A DNA stretch of 7,321 nucleotides, from positions 1-7,321 of the forward strand of contig BDTQ01000153.1 in the NCBI GenBank assembly GCA_002898135.1. Reading direction: 5' to 3'. Below, piece after piece: positions 1 through 6,618 of this stretch; the first letter of the stretch is position 1, and every line of letters begins with the position of its first letter. The translations under genes and the position numbers were made by a program. The notes below the pieces were generated by a model. That model ran no database searches and was not told the origin of the DNA. It saw only the letters and a program-made list of their open reading frames with translations. The stretch is from a bacterium BMS3Bbin07 (GTDB taxonomy: Bacteria > Nitrospirota > Thermodesulfovibrionia > Thermodesulfovibrionales > JdFR-85).

Positions 1-788
1 TTCTTCTCGATTATCTTTACGGTCACGTCCTTCTTCTCCATCTCCCTTGCTACATGAAAACCTATCCTGCCACCCCCTACTATAATCATATTCCTTACAG
101 GTTTCAGGGCACCACTGATTAAGGCCGCCGTCCTGTGGACGTGGTCACTGTGAACAGGCAGATAGACGATATCATTCTCCTCAATCCTGTCCTTTCCCGA
201 GGGGATTATCGCGCTGTTCTCACGCTGAATAATGCCTATCAGCACTTTTTCCCTAATCCTCTCCCTGAACTCCTGTAAAGTCTTTCCGGCAAGCAGGGAG
301 TCCTTCTGAACCCTGAACCCGATAACCTTTATCATGCCACCCTCAAACTCTTCAACATCTGTGGCAAACGGGGCATCGATAATCCTGAGAATTGCACTTG
401 CGGATTCGAGCTCAGGGTTAATAACAGGGTTTATATCAAGGTTATCCCTTGCAAGGAGAAGCCTGTTGGCATAGTACTCATCGTTTCTTATTCTGGCAAT
501 CTTCCGCGGTATATTAAAGAGGGCCTTGGCCACAAGACAGGAGATCATATTGGTCTCGTCACTATTGGTTACTGCAAGCAGAATGGATGCCTTCTCGGCG
601 CCGGCCTCCTTCAGAACCGACGGGGATCCCCCCTCCCCTTCCACTACGGCAATATCAAGCTCCTCACTTATTCTCCTGAGCTGTTCCTTGTTTGTATCTA
701 CAACAACTACCTCCACCCCTTCTTCTCTGGATAGGAATTTTGATATATGGTATCCTACCTCACCGGCACCTATAATGATAATTCTCAT
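1..788 (-). CDS. trkA: Trk potassium uptake regulatory protein TrkA, N-terminal part (runs off left edge)
   Basis: I translated this by hand from the minus strand: 262 complete codons, open at the left edge. The protein starts MRIIIIGAGEVGYHISKFL. The Rossmann NAD(H) motif GAGEVG is at residues 7-12, followed by an acidic residue (D31) at the end of the second strand. A TrkA-C/RCK_C-type region follows at about residues 145-225. A second Rossmann start (IIVGGGRIGFHVA, GGGRIG at about 238-243) shows the duplicated RCK1-RCK2 layout of full TrkA, usually about 450 residues, so roughly the last 190 are outside the window. In this family TrkA is the cytoplasmic NAD-binding gating subunit of the TrkH/TrkG potassium channel. 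The start is the first Met giving the canonical family N-terminus. No Shine-Dalgarno is visible before it, but an extended -10 promoter sits directly upstream. The gene is divergent from the threonine cluster. A trkH gene could lie downstream, off the left edge. Confidence 0.92.
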   Translation of the reverse strand, partial: MRIIIIGAGEVGYHISKFLSREEGVEVVVVDTNKEQLRRISEELDIAVVEGEGGSPSVLKEAGAEKASILLAVTNSDETNMISCLVAKALFNIPRKIARIRNDEYYANRLLLARDNLDINPVINPELESASAILRIIDAPFATDVEEFEGGMIKVIGFRVQKDSLLAGKTLQEFRERIREKVLIGIIQRENSAIIPSGKDRIEENDIVYLPVHSDHVHRTAALISGALKPVRNMIIVGGGRIGFHVAREMEKKDVTVKIIEK

Positions 789-795
789 AACGGAG

Positions 796-804
796 ATTAT
801 AACA
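796..804 (-). promoter_or_regulatory. Extended -10 promoter of trkA, possibly giving a leaderless mRNA
   Basis: The minus strand reads TGTTATAAT, a perfect TGnTATAAT extended -10, with seven bases between its last T and the trkA ATG at 788. Transcription would be expected to start at or next to the A of the ATG, leaving almost no 5' leader. This agrees with the lack of a Shine-Dalgarno before trkA. No good -35 hexamer is visible at 16-18 bp, which is common for extended -10 promoters. This is motif reading only, with no start-site data. Confidence 0.5.
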
Positions 805-865
805 TAACAAAAAAGAAGGGTTATAGCACGTAGAACAAGGCCGTTTGGAGAGACATTAGAACCGG

Positions 866-895
866 TTGAAATCAAATATGTAAAAAACCTTTAAT
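866..895 (+). promoter_or_regulatory. Weak candidate sigma-70-type promoter for the threonine cluster
   Basis: TTGAAA at 866-871 and TTTAAT at 890-895 are separated by 18 bp, in an AT-rich tract about 80 bp ahead of the first gene. Alternative -10-like hexamers (TAAAAT at 914-919, TAGAAT at 919-924) also occur but lack a good -35. The choice among them is uncertain. Confidence 0.3.
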
Positions 896-964
896 TTTCC
901 GCTTGTAATTCTGTAAAATAGAATACTTTTATTGTGTTGTGTAACCTTAGGGAAGTTCAGGAAA

Positions 965-979
965 GGAGGCAGAAAAGTG
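965..979 (+). promoter_or_regulatory. Ribosome binding site and GTG start fixing the N-terminus of the zinc-ribbon threonine synthase
   Basis: AAAGGAGG ends at 969 and is followed, after 7 bases, by GTG at 977-979. The alternative upstream in-frame start (TTG at 932) has no Shine-Dalgarno and would add 15 residues that do not belong to the family. The GTG places the start eight residues before the first zinc-ribbon cysteine, as is usual for these enzymes. Confidence 0.85.
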
Positions 980-2206
980 GGATTTGTAACAGGACTGCAG
1001 TGTAGAGAATGCGGCAGAAAATATAACATAGAGCCCATCTATGTGTGTGAGTTCTGCTTTGGACCCCTTGAGGTTGTCTATGACTATCAGGCGATAAAGA
1101 AGGTGGTCTCAAGAAAGACGATAGAAGGGAGGGCGGAAAACCTCTGGAGATACAAAGAGCTCATGCCGATAGAGGGTGAGCCCCAGGTAGGGTTGAATTC
1201 GGGCTTTACACCCCTGATAAAGGCTGAAAACCTTGCAAAAATTTTCGGTGTGAAAGAGCTATATATAAAAGACGACACTGTGGCACACCCGACCCTTTCT
1301 TTCAAGGACAGGGTCGTAGCGGTTGCACTTACAAAGGCAAAGGAATTCGGCTTTGATACAGTCGCCTGTGCCTCAACAGGCAACCTTGCACATTCCGTCT
1401 CTGCCCACGGGGCAAAGGCCGGGTTCAAGAGGTTTATCTTCATACCCGCCACACTTGAGGCAACCAAAATTGTTGCCTCACTGGTATTTAAGCCTAACCT
1501 TATAGCAGTGGATGGCAATTACGATGATGTCAACAGACTATGCAGCGAGATTGCAAACAAATACAACTGGGCCTTTGTAAACATCAATATCCGCCCCTTT
1601 TATGCCGAAGGCTCAAAGACTATCGGGTTTGAGGTAGCAGAGCAACTGGGCTGGAAGGCTCCTGACAATGTCATAGTCCCCTGCGCAAGCGGCTCTCTTC
1701 TGACAAAGATATGGAAGGCTTTTAAGGAGTTCAGGGAGGTGGGGATTCTGGATGAAGCAAATCCGAAGATATTTGCTGCTCAGGCAATGGGCTGCAATCC
1801 TATTGTTACTGCCATCAAAAACAATACCGATGTTATACGGCCCATAAAACCGGATACCGTGGCAAAGTCACTTGCCATAGGCAACCCGGCAGACGGGTTC
1901 TATGCCTGCAGGGTGGTAAAGGAATCCGGCGGTTACGGTGAAGAGGTCACGGATGATGAGATAGTTGAGGGAATAAAACTCCTCGCCAGGACAGAAGGTA
2001 TATTTGCAGAAACAGCAGGTGGCGTAACTGTGGCGGTTACAAGAAAACTGATTGAAAAGGGATATATAGACAAAGATGAAGTAACGGTTATCTGTGTCAC
2101 GGGTAATGGTATGAAGACCCAGGAGGCGCTCCAGGGAAAGGTGGCCGAACCGCATCATATAAAACCGAACCTTGCATCCTTTGAGGAGATATTAAATAAA
2201 TTGTAA
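977..2206 (+). CDS. Threonine synthase family PLP enzyme with N-terminal zinc ribbon
   Basis: This 409-residue protein is a fold-type II PLP enzyme of the threonine synthase family. It opens with a rubredoxin-like zinc ribbon: C9-x2-C12 (CRECGRKY) and C24-x2-C27 (CEFCFGPLE). The PLP lysine is K110 in LSFKDRVV. The substrate/PLP loop is ASTGNLAHS, and the C-terminal phosphate-side motif is TGNGMKT. Threonine synthase converts O-phosphohomoserine to threonine plus phosphate in the cytoplasm. Zinc-ribbon versions are common in archaea and many anaerobic bacteria. The lysine motif lacks the usual Asn-Pro-Thr-Gly-Ser-Phe-Lys form (it reads HPTLSFKDR), unlike the second copy nearby. It is the first gene of the cluster, 26 bp ahead of a sulfur-carrier/NIL gene. 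With a canonical ThrC two genes on, this copy may use the same phosphohomoserine with a different nucleophile (sulfur). Family membership is secure; the exact substrate is not, so no symbol is given. Confidence 0.9.
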   Translation: MGFVTGLQCRECGRKYNIEPIYVCEFCFGPLEVVYDYQAIKKVVSRKTIEGRAENLWRYKELMPIEGEPQVGLNSGFTPLIKAENLAKIFGVKELYIKDDTVAHPTLSFKDRVVAVALTKAKEFGFDTVACASTGNLAHSVSAHGAKAGFKRFIFIPATLEATKIVASLVFKPNLIAVDGNYDDVNRLCSEIANKYNWAFVNINIRPFYAEGSKTIGFEVAEQLGWKAPDNVIVPCASGSLLTKIWKAFKEFREVGILDEANPKIFAAQAMGCNPIVTAIKNNTDVIRPIKPDTVAKSLAIGNPADGFYACRVVKESGGYGEEVTDDEIVEGIKLLARTEGIFAETAGGVTVAVTRKLIEKGYIDKDEVTVICVTGNGMKTQEALQGKVAEPHHIKPNLASFEEILNKL

Positions 2207-2232
2207 GTCCAAAATTACGAAAGGAGGTATTT

Positions 2233-2751
2233 ATGGCAGTAAAGGTAAGGATCCCGACACCCCTTCAGAGACTGACCGACGGTCAGGAAGTGGTGGAAGG
2301 GAAACCGGGAAAGATAATAGAGATGATACAGGATCTTGATTCGCGTTACCCCGGACTGGCAGAAAGGGTCTCCGAAGGCGGCAAGATCAGGAGGTTTGTA
2401 AATATCTATCTGAATGAAGAAGATATAAGGTTTTTAAAAGCCGAGGAGACAGAGGTAAAGGATGGAGATGAGGTCTCCATAGTACCTGCCATAGCAGGCG
2501 GAAGGGGGGAACTCATGAAACGAAGAGTAAAATTAACCTTTCCACAGCACCTTATAAAAGAACCCGTACTCTTTACAATGGCTAAAAAGTTTGATGTAAT
2601 GCCGAATATAAGAAGGGCACGGGTAAGCGAGACGGTTGGAGAGATGATTCTCGAGCTTGAAGGGGAAGAGAAGAATCTCGATGATGGTCTTAAGTCCCTT
2701 ACTGAACAAGGAGTCAAGGTTGAGCTTGTTGAGGGAGATATTATTGAATAG
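2233..2751 (+). CDS. CysO/MoaD/ThiS-like sulfur carrier fused to a NIL domain
   Basis: This 172-residue protein has two domains. Residues 1-90 are a ubiquitin-fold sulfur carrier closely resembling CysO: it begins VKVRIPTPLQRLTDGQ, contains RFVNIYLNEEDIRF, and ends DGDEVSIVPAIAGG with the diglycine at 89-90. Residues 95-172 are a NIL domain (KRRVKLTFPQHLIKEPVLF through GVKVELVEGDI), the small ACT-like domain found at the end of MetN and in NIL ferredoxins linked to homocysteine synthesis. CysO-type carriers work through a thiocarboxylate on the terminal glycine, so here the diglycine is buried and would need cleavage after G90, or a separate truncated product. The start is fixed by AAAGGAGGT ending 4 bases before the ATG. 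The gene lies between two threonine-synthase-family genes, which suggests a role in sulfur transfer to an aspartate-family amino acid. No activating E1 or JAMM protease gene is in the window. Confidence 0.88.
   Translation: MAVKVRIPTPLQRLTDGQEVVEGKPGKIIEMIQDLDSRYPGLAERVSEGGKIRRFVNIYLNEEDIRFLKAEETEVKDGDEVSIVPAIAGGRGELMKRRVKLTFPQHLIKEPVLFTMAKKFDVMPNIRRARVSETVGEMILELEGEEKNLDDGLKSLTEQGVKVELVEGDIIE
2503..2517 (+). promoter_or_regulatory. Possible internal ribosome binding site and ATG for a stand-alone NIL-domain protein
   Basis: Just after the diglycine codons the sequence reads AGGGGGGAACTC ATG, a Shine-Dalgarno-like run 4-6 bases ahead of an in-frame ATG at 2515. Starting there would give a 78-residue protein that is exactly the NIL domain (MKRRVKLTFPQHL). 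This matches the usual two-gene arrangement, carrier then NIL, with only a stop codon missing. The G-rich run also encodes Gly-Arg-Gly, so coincidence is possible. Confidence 0.45.
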
Positions 2752-2833
2752 TGCCGGATTTCATTACCGTATCGTTGTGTCTCAGAGTTAAAGATTAAAT
2801 TCTTATTTACTATCACAAGGAGGTTTTATCTCG

Positions 2834-3958
2834 ATGCCCAAGAGCGAACCCCGAATGCCTGTCTCATCTGAACAGGAAGATCGAATGTGCAGGAGATGGA
2901 GGGGGATTCTCCATACATACAGGAAATACTTATCCGTTACTGAAAAGACGCCTATAATAACCCTTCTTGAAGGAAACACACCACTTATCAGTGCGGTTAA
3001 TCTCTGCGCGAGAGTCGGCTTAAACCTAAAGCTTTACTTTAAGTTTGATGGTGCAAACCCCACCGGCTCCTTCAAAGACCGCGGAATGACAATGGCTATA
3101 TCAAAGGCAGTTGAGGACAACTCAAAAGCTGTCATATGCGCCTCTACCGGAAACACATCCGCTTCTGCCGCAGCCTATGCAGCAAGGGCCGGACTGAAGG
3201 CTATTGTCATCATTCCGGAGGGCAAGATTGCCCTTGGAAAGCTTGTTCAGGCCATGATTCATGGCGCAGAGGTTATACAGATTGAGGATAATTTTGACCG
3301 GGCCCTCACGATTGTCAAGGAGATGGTGGAAAAATACCCGATAACCATGGTCAACTCATTGAACCCCTACAGGCTCGAGGGACAGAAGAGCGCTGCCTAT
3401 GAGGTGTGCGACCAGCTTGGAAAGGCACCGGATTTCCATGCCCTGCCGGTAGGAAATGCCGGAAATATCACTGCATACTGGCGGGGATATAATGACTACC
3501 ACAGGGAAGGCATTATTAATACTTTACCCCGGATGCTCGGGTTTCAGGCTGCAGGGGCTGCCCCGATTGTCCTTGGCAAACCAGTAGAAAAACCGGAAAC
3601 CGTTGCAACGGCCATACGTATTGGGAATCCTGCAAGCTGGAAGTTCGCTGTAGAGGCAAGGGACGAATCAGGCGGACTGATAGAGGCCGTCACTGATGAA
3701 GAGATACTCGATGCTTACAGTCTCATAGCCTCAACCGAGGGTATATTCTGTGAACCGGCCTCAGCAGCCTCTCTGTCAGGTGTAATAAAACTTTACAGGC
3801 AGGGTTATTTCAGTGGTGGTGAAACAGTGGTATGCACCCTCACAGGAAACGGACTTAAAGACCCGGACACTGTCTTCAGGGTTGCTAAAGAACCAAAGCG
3901 GACACAGGCAACAGTCAAGGCTGTTGAAGATGCCCTAAACAGCGTGTTGGAATTTTAA
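2834..3958 (+). CDS. thrC: Threonine synthase
   Basis: This 374-residue enzyme is a canonical short bacterial threonine synthase: PLP-dependent, cytoplasmic, and the last step of threonine synthesis from O-phosphohomoserine. It has WRGILHTYRKYLSVTEKTP near the N-terminus and LLEGNTPLI. The PLP lysine is K81 within NPTGSFKDRG, the loop is ASTGNTSASAAAYAARAG, the phosphate-binding region is PVGNAGNITAYWRGY, and the C-terminal motif is TGNGLKD. No zinc ribbon is present. The chosen start has AAGGAGG 10 bases upstream. The first about 17 residues (MPKSEPRMP onward) are a short extra N-terminus before the conserved WRG, so a later Met at residue 18 is possible, though it lacks a comparable ribosome binding site. 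An 82-bp gap separates it from the CysO-NIL gene, and only 13 bp separate it from the ApgM-like gene that probably supplies its substrate. Confidence 0.93.
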   Translation: MPKSEPRMPVSSEQEDRMCRRWRGILHTYRKYLSVTEKTPIITLLEGNTPLISAVNLCARVGLNLKLYFKFDGANPTGSFKDRGMTMAISKAVEDNSKAVICASTGNTSASAAAYAARAGLKAIVIIPEGKIALGKLVQAMIHGAEVIQIEDNFDRALTIVKEMVEKYPITMVNSLNPYRLEGQKSAAYEVCDQLGKAPDFHALPVGNAGNITAYWRGYNDYHREGIINTLPRMLGFQAAGAAPIVLGKPVEKPETVATAIRIGNPASWKFAVEARDESGGLIEAVTDEEILDAYSLIASTEGIFCEPASAASLSGVIKLYRQGYFSGGETVVCTLTGNGLKDPDTVFRVAKEPKRTQATVKAVEDALNSVLEF

Positions 3959-3971
3959 GAGAAGGGAGACC

Positions 3972-5186
3972 ATGAAATATATTGTCATCATAGGTGATGG
4001 AATGGCTGACAGGCCCATTGAGGAACTTGACGGAAAGACACCCCTTCAGGCCGCATTCACGCCCAACATGGACAGACTTGCCAGGACAGGGACCCTCGGA
4101 AAAGCAAGGACCATTCCCGAGGGGTTCAGTCCGGGCTCTGATGTTGCCAACCTGAGCATCCTCGGCTATAACCCGGCACAGTATTACCCCGGCAGGGCCC
4201 CGCTTGAGGCAGTCAGCATGGGCGTTCAGCTCGATAACACAGAGGTTGCCTTCAGATGCAACCTCGTTACCCTGAAGCACAACAGGAAAAGAGACAGGGC
4301 CATAATGGAGGACTACTGTGCAGGACATATAAGCACTGAAGAGGCGGGGGAATTAATCGAGGCATTAAACAGGGAACTTGGTGAGGATTCCATAACCTTT
4401 CATCCCGGCATAAGCTATCGGCATCTCATGGTCTGGAAGAACGGTGAATATGAACTGGAGTGCATACCTCCGCATGACATTATCGGAAAAGAGATAACCG
4501 AATATCTTCCTGTGGGAAAGGGAGAGGATATTATAAGAGACCTTATGGCCATGTCTGTTGCAGTCCTTGAAGGTCATCCGGTTAATAAAAAAAGGGTATC
4601 CGAAGGAAAGCTTCCTGCAAACAGCATTTGGCTGTGGGGACAGGGCCGGAGACCCGACATATCCACATTCCGCGAAAAGTATGGTGTCTCAGGCGCACTT
4701 GTCAGTGCAGTTGACCTTACAAAGGGACTCGGGATATATGCAGGGTTTGAGATACTCAAGGTCCCAGGAGTTACCGGGTATCTCGACACCAATTACATGG
4801 GAAAGGCCGAGTATGCTTTAAAAGCCCTCGATAAGCACGATTTTGTATATATCCATGTGGAGGCTCCGGATGAAGCCGGACATGGCGGTAATTACAGGGA
4901 CAAGATCAGGGCCATTGAGGACTTTGATGCCCTTGTGGTGGGAACCGTTATAAGGGGGGCACGCTCTTTTGAGCAGTACAGAATACTCCTTATGCCCGAC
5001 CACCCTACCCCTGTAGAGGTGCGCACACACACCGCTGACCCGGTACCTTTTGTTATATACGACAGTACTGATGTCAAGGATAACCCCGGGGTTACCTTTG
5101 ACGAATCCATCACAGAGAGAGACGGGATAGTGGTGATTGAGGAAGGGCACAGGCTGATGGATTATTTTATCAAGGGCGCTTTGTAA
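3972..5186 (+). CDS. apgM: ApgM-family (alkaline phosphatase superfamily) enzyme, probable alternative homoserine kinase
   Basis: This 404-residue protein is of full family length and begins KYIVIIGDGMADRP. It belongs to the archaeal-type cofactor-independent phosphoglycerate mutase family within the alkaline phosphatase superfamily. Visible metal and catalytic residues are D9 (GDGMAD), the nucleophilic serine S56 in PGSDVANLSILGY, D300 and H304 in PDEAGHGG, D343-H344 in LMPDHPTPV, and H353 in RTHTADP. Bacterial members encoded beside threonine genes have been annotated as 'proposed homoserine kinase', standing in for ThrB. That context applies exactly here: the gene starts 13 bp after thrC, lysC follows, and no GHMP-type thrB is present. 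A glycolytic mutase role cannot be excluded from sequence alone. The start is preceded by AAGGGAG with very close spacing. Confidence 0.85.
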   Translation: MKYIVIIGDGMADRPIEELDGKTPLQAAFTPNMDRLARTGTLGKARTIPEGFSPGSDVANLSILGYNPAQYYPGRAPLEAVSMGVQLDNTEVAFRCNLVTLKHNRKRDRAIMEDYCAGHISTEEAGELIEALNRELGEDSITFHPGISYRHLMVWKNGEYELECIPPHDIIGKEITEYLPVGKGEDIIRDLMAMSVAVLEGHPVNKKRVSEGKLPANSIWLWGQGRRPDISTFREKYGVSGALVSAVDLTKGLGIYAGFEILKVPGVTGYLDTNYMGKAEYALKALDKHDFVYIHVEAPDEAGHGGNYRDKIRAIEDFDALVVGTVIRGARSFEQYRILLMPDHPTPVEVRTHTADPVPFVIYDSTDVKDNPGVTFDESITERDGIVVIEEGHRLMDYFIKGAL

Positions 5187-5206
5187 AGATACAAAAGTCT
5201 GATTTA

Positions 5207-5365
5207 AGCCGCAGATGAACGCAGATGAATCAAGAGATACGTATTCAGAATAACAATCTACGATTTATGTAACAGACTAATAAGTGAACTACACTGCGGC
5301 AGAGACCGCTGGTATTATGTATTATATTAAAAAAAATCTGCGTTAATCTGCGAAAATCTGCGGCT
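5207..5365. repeat. MITE-like element with 10-bp-periodic CGCAGAT inverted arms
   Basis: The left arm is made of 10-bp units AGCCGCAGAT, GAACGCAGAT and a degenerate third (5207-5236). The right arm is ATCTGCGTTA, ATCTGCGAAA, ATCTGCGGCT (5336-5365), the reverse complement of the same design. The outermost 10 bp match perfectly as an inverted repeat. The inside is about 100 bp, AT-rich and without a coding frame. No clear target-site duplication is seen (flanks are TTTA and ATTT). CGCAGAT-type units of this kind resemble dispersed repeats known from many bacterial genomes. It fills most of the 211-bp gap between the ApgM-like gene and lysC. Confidence 0.75.
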
Positions 5366-5397
5366 ATTTTTACAAAGGTAAGGGAGGTTTCGGTTTA

Positions 5398-6618
5398 ATG
5401 CTCGTTGTTCAGAAATACGGCGGCACGTCCGTGGGCAACACGGAAAGGATCAAGGCAGTTGCAGAACGTGTTGCGAGGACAAGAAGAGAAGGTAACGACG
5501 TTGTCGTTGTAGTCTCTGCAATGGCAGGCGAGACGGACAAACTCATCACCTTTGCCAACGAGATATCTCCTACGCCCCCCGAGAGGGAGATGGACCTGCT
5601 ACTGTCCTCCGGGGAACGGATCAGCGCTGCCCTCACTGCTATTGCACTTAACGAACTCGGCATCAAGGCCAGGTCTTTTACCGGCAGGCAGGTCGGTATT
5701 GTTACAGATACAGCCCATACCAGGGCAAAGATTGAAAGGATTACTGCAACACAGGTAAGGAAAGCGATAAGTGAAGGCTATGTACCGGTTATCGCAGGTT
5801 TTCAGGGCACAACCGAAACAGCAGAGGTGACAACCCTTGGAAGGGGCGGCTCTGATCTTACGGCAGTGGCTGTAGCCGCTGCACTCGGTGCAGACCTCTG
5901 TGAAATATATACTGATGTTGAGGGCGTATTCACTACAGACCCGGACATTGTGCATGAGGCAAGAAAGCTTGAGAAGATATCATATGAGGAGATGCTCGAA
6001 CTTTCAAGCCTCGGCGCAAAGGTGTTGCAGACACGTTCAGTGGAGTTTGCCATGAAATATAATGTCCCTTTGGTTGTAAGGTCAAGTTTTACAGATAAAC
6101 CTGGGACCCTTGTGATCAGGGAGGATAAAGATATGGAAAAGGTTTTGGTATCAGGAGTCGCATATGACAAGAATCAGTCCAAAATAACCATCCTTGGCGT
6201 GCCTGATAAACCCGGGATTGCTGCAAGGCTATTTAAATCCATTGCAGATGCTGATATTGTAGTTGATATTATTGTTCAGAACGTAAGCAGTGACGGAAAA
6301 TCAACGGATATCTCCTTTACAGTGCCCAGGCCCGACGTACAGAAGGCGGTAAGGATTACCGAAGACGTGGTTCAGAACCTCAATGCAAAAGGCATATCCG
6401 TGGACAACAATATTGCCAAGGTCTCTATTGTCGGAGTGGGAATGAAGACACATTCAGGGGTTGCGGCAAAGATGTTTGAGACCTTCGCAGAACAGGGAAT
6501 AAATATAAAGATGATAAGTACCTCGGAGATAAAGGTATCCTGTGTTATAGACGCCAAGTATACGGAACTTGCAGTAAGGGTGCTGCATGATGCCTTTGAA
6601 CTCTCAAAGGAGGGTTAG
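5398..6618 (+). CDS. lysC: Aspartate kinase (aspartokinase), two ACT domains
   Basis: This 406-residue enzyme phosphorylates aspartate to L-aspartyl-4-phosphate, the committed step toward lysine, threonine and methionine. The catalytic amino-acid-kinase domain covers about residues 1-240: the ATP-site motif KYGGTSVG is at 6-13, [10 protein letters not shown] lies near 70-80, and [11 protein letters not shown] has GRGGSD at 148-153. Two ACT regulatory domains follow, the first around [18 protein letters not shown] and the second around [21 protein letters not shown]. This is the monofunctional LysC layout (Bacillus/Corynebacterium type), in which ACT domains bind lysine and/or threonine for feedback control. 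There is no fused homoserine dehydrogenase. AGGGAGGT lies 9 bases before the ATG. A strong in-frame internal start suggests a separate beta subunit. It is the last gene of the plus-strand cluster; the preceding 211-bp gap is largely repeat. Confidence 0.95.
   Translation: MLVVQKYGGTSVGNTERIKAVAERVARTRREGNDVVVVVSAMAGETDKLITFANEISPTPPEREMDLLLSSGERISAALTAIALNELGIKARSFTGRQVGIVTDTAHTRAKIERITATQVRKAISEGYVPVIAGFQGTTETAEVTTLGRGGSDLTAVAVAAALGADLCEIYTDVEGVFTTDPDIVHEARKLEKISYEEMLELSSLGAKVLQTRSVEFAMKYNVPLVVRSSFTDKPGTLVIREDKDMEKVLVSGVAYDKNQSKITILGVPDKPGIAARLFKSIADADIVVDIIVQNVSSDGKSTDISFTVPRPDVQKAVRITEDVVQNLNAKGISVDNNIAKVSIVGVGMKTHSGVAAKMFETFAEQGINIKMISTSEIKVSCVIDAKYTELAVRVLHDAFELSKEG
6118..6135 (+). promoter_or_regulatory. 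Internal ribosome binding site and ATG for the aspartokinase beta subunit
   Basis: AGGGAGG at 6118-6124 is followed after 8 bases by an in-frame ATG at 6133 (residue 246). Translation from here gives a 161-residue protein, [16 protein letters not shown] onward to the lysC stop, made only of the two ACT domains. Bacillus and Corynebacterium lysC genes are known to make an alpha and a beta subunit from just such an overlapping in-frame start, giving an alpha2beta2 enzyme. Confidence 0.75.

Larger units (their letters stand above)
789..976. other. Divergent intergenic region between trkA and the threonine cluster
   Basis: This 188-bp AT-rich stretch separates two divergent genes and should carry promoters for both. 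It holds the trkA extended -10 at its left end and the thrC-like gene's ribosome binding site at its right end. I found no hairpin followed by a T-run, no T-box or leader peptide with runs of Thr/Ile codons, and no clear operator palindrome. Confidence 0.6.

Noticed and set aside
526..807. Plus-strand 93-residue open frame across the trkA region.
   Set aside because: It is a Ser/Thr-rich low-complexity shadow of trkA, which is clearly coding on the minus strand.
932..976. Upstream in-frame TTG start that would extend the zinc-ribbon threonine synthase by 15 residues.
   Set aside because: It has no Shine-Dalgarno, its added residues do not fit the family, and the GTG at 977 has an AAAGGAGG at ideal spacing.
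2752..2833. Internal promoter or terminator in the 82-bp gap before thrC.
   Set aside because: No hexamer pair with acceptable spacing and no stem plus T-run; only the AAGGAGG ribosome binding site is clear.
5296..5309. Short hairpin GCGG-loop-CCGC as a terminator after the ApgM-like gene.
   Set aside because: The stem has only four pairs and is not followed directly by a T-run.
5187..5397. Lysine riboswitch (L-box) in the 211-bp leader of lysC.
   Set aside because: None of the conserved L-box core segments could be recognised, and the stretch is explained by the CGCAGAT repeat arms and an AT-rich centre.
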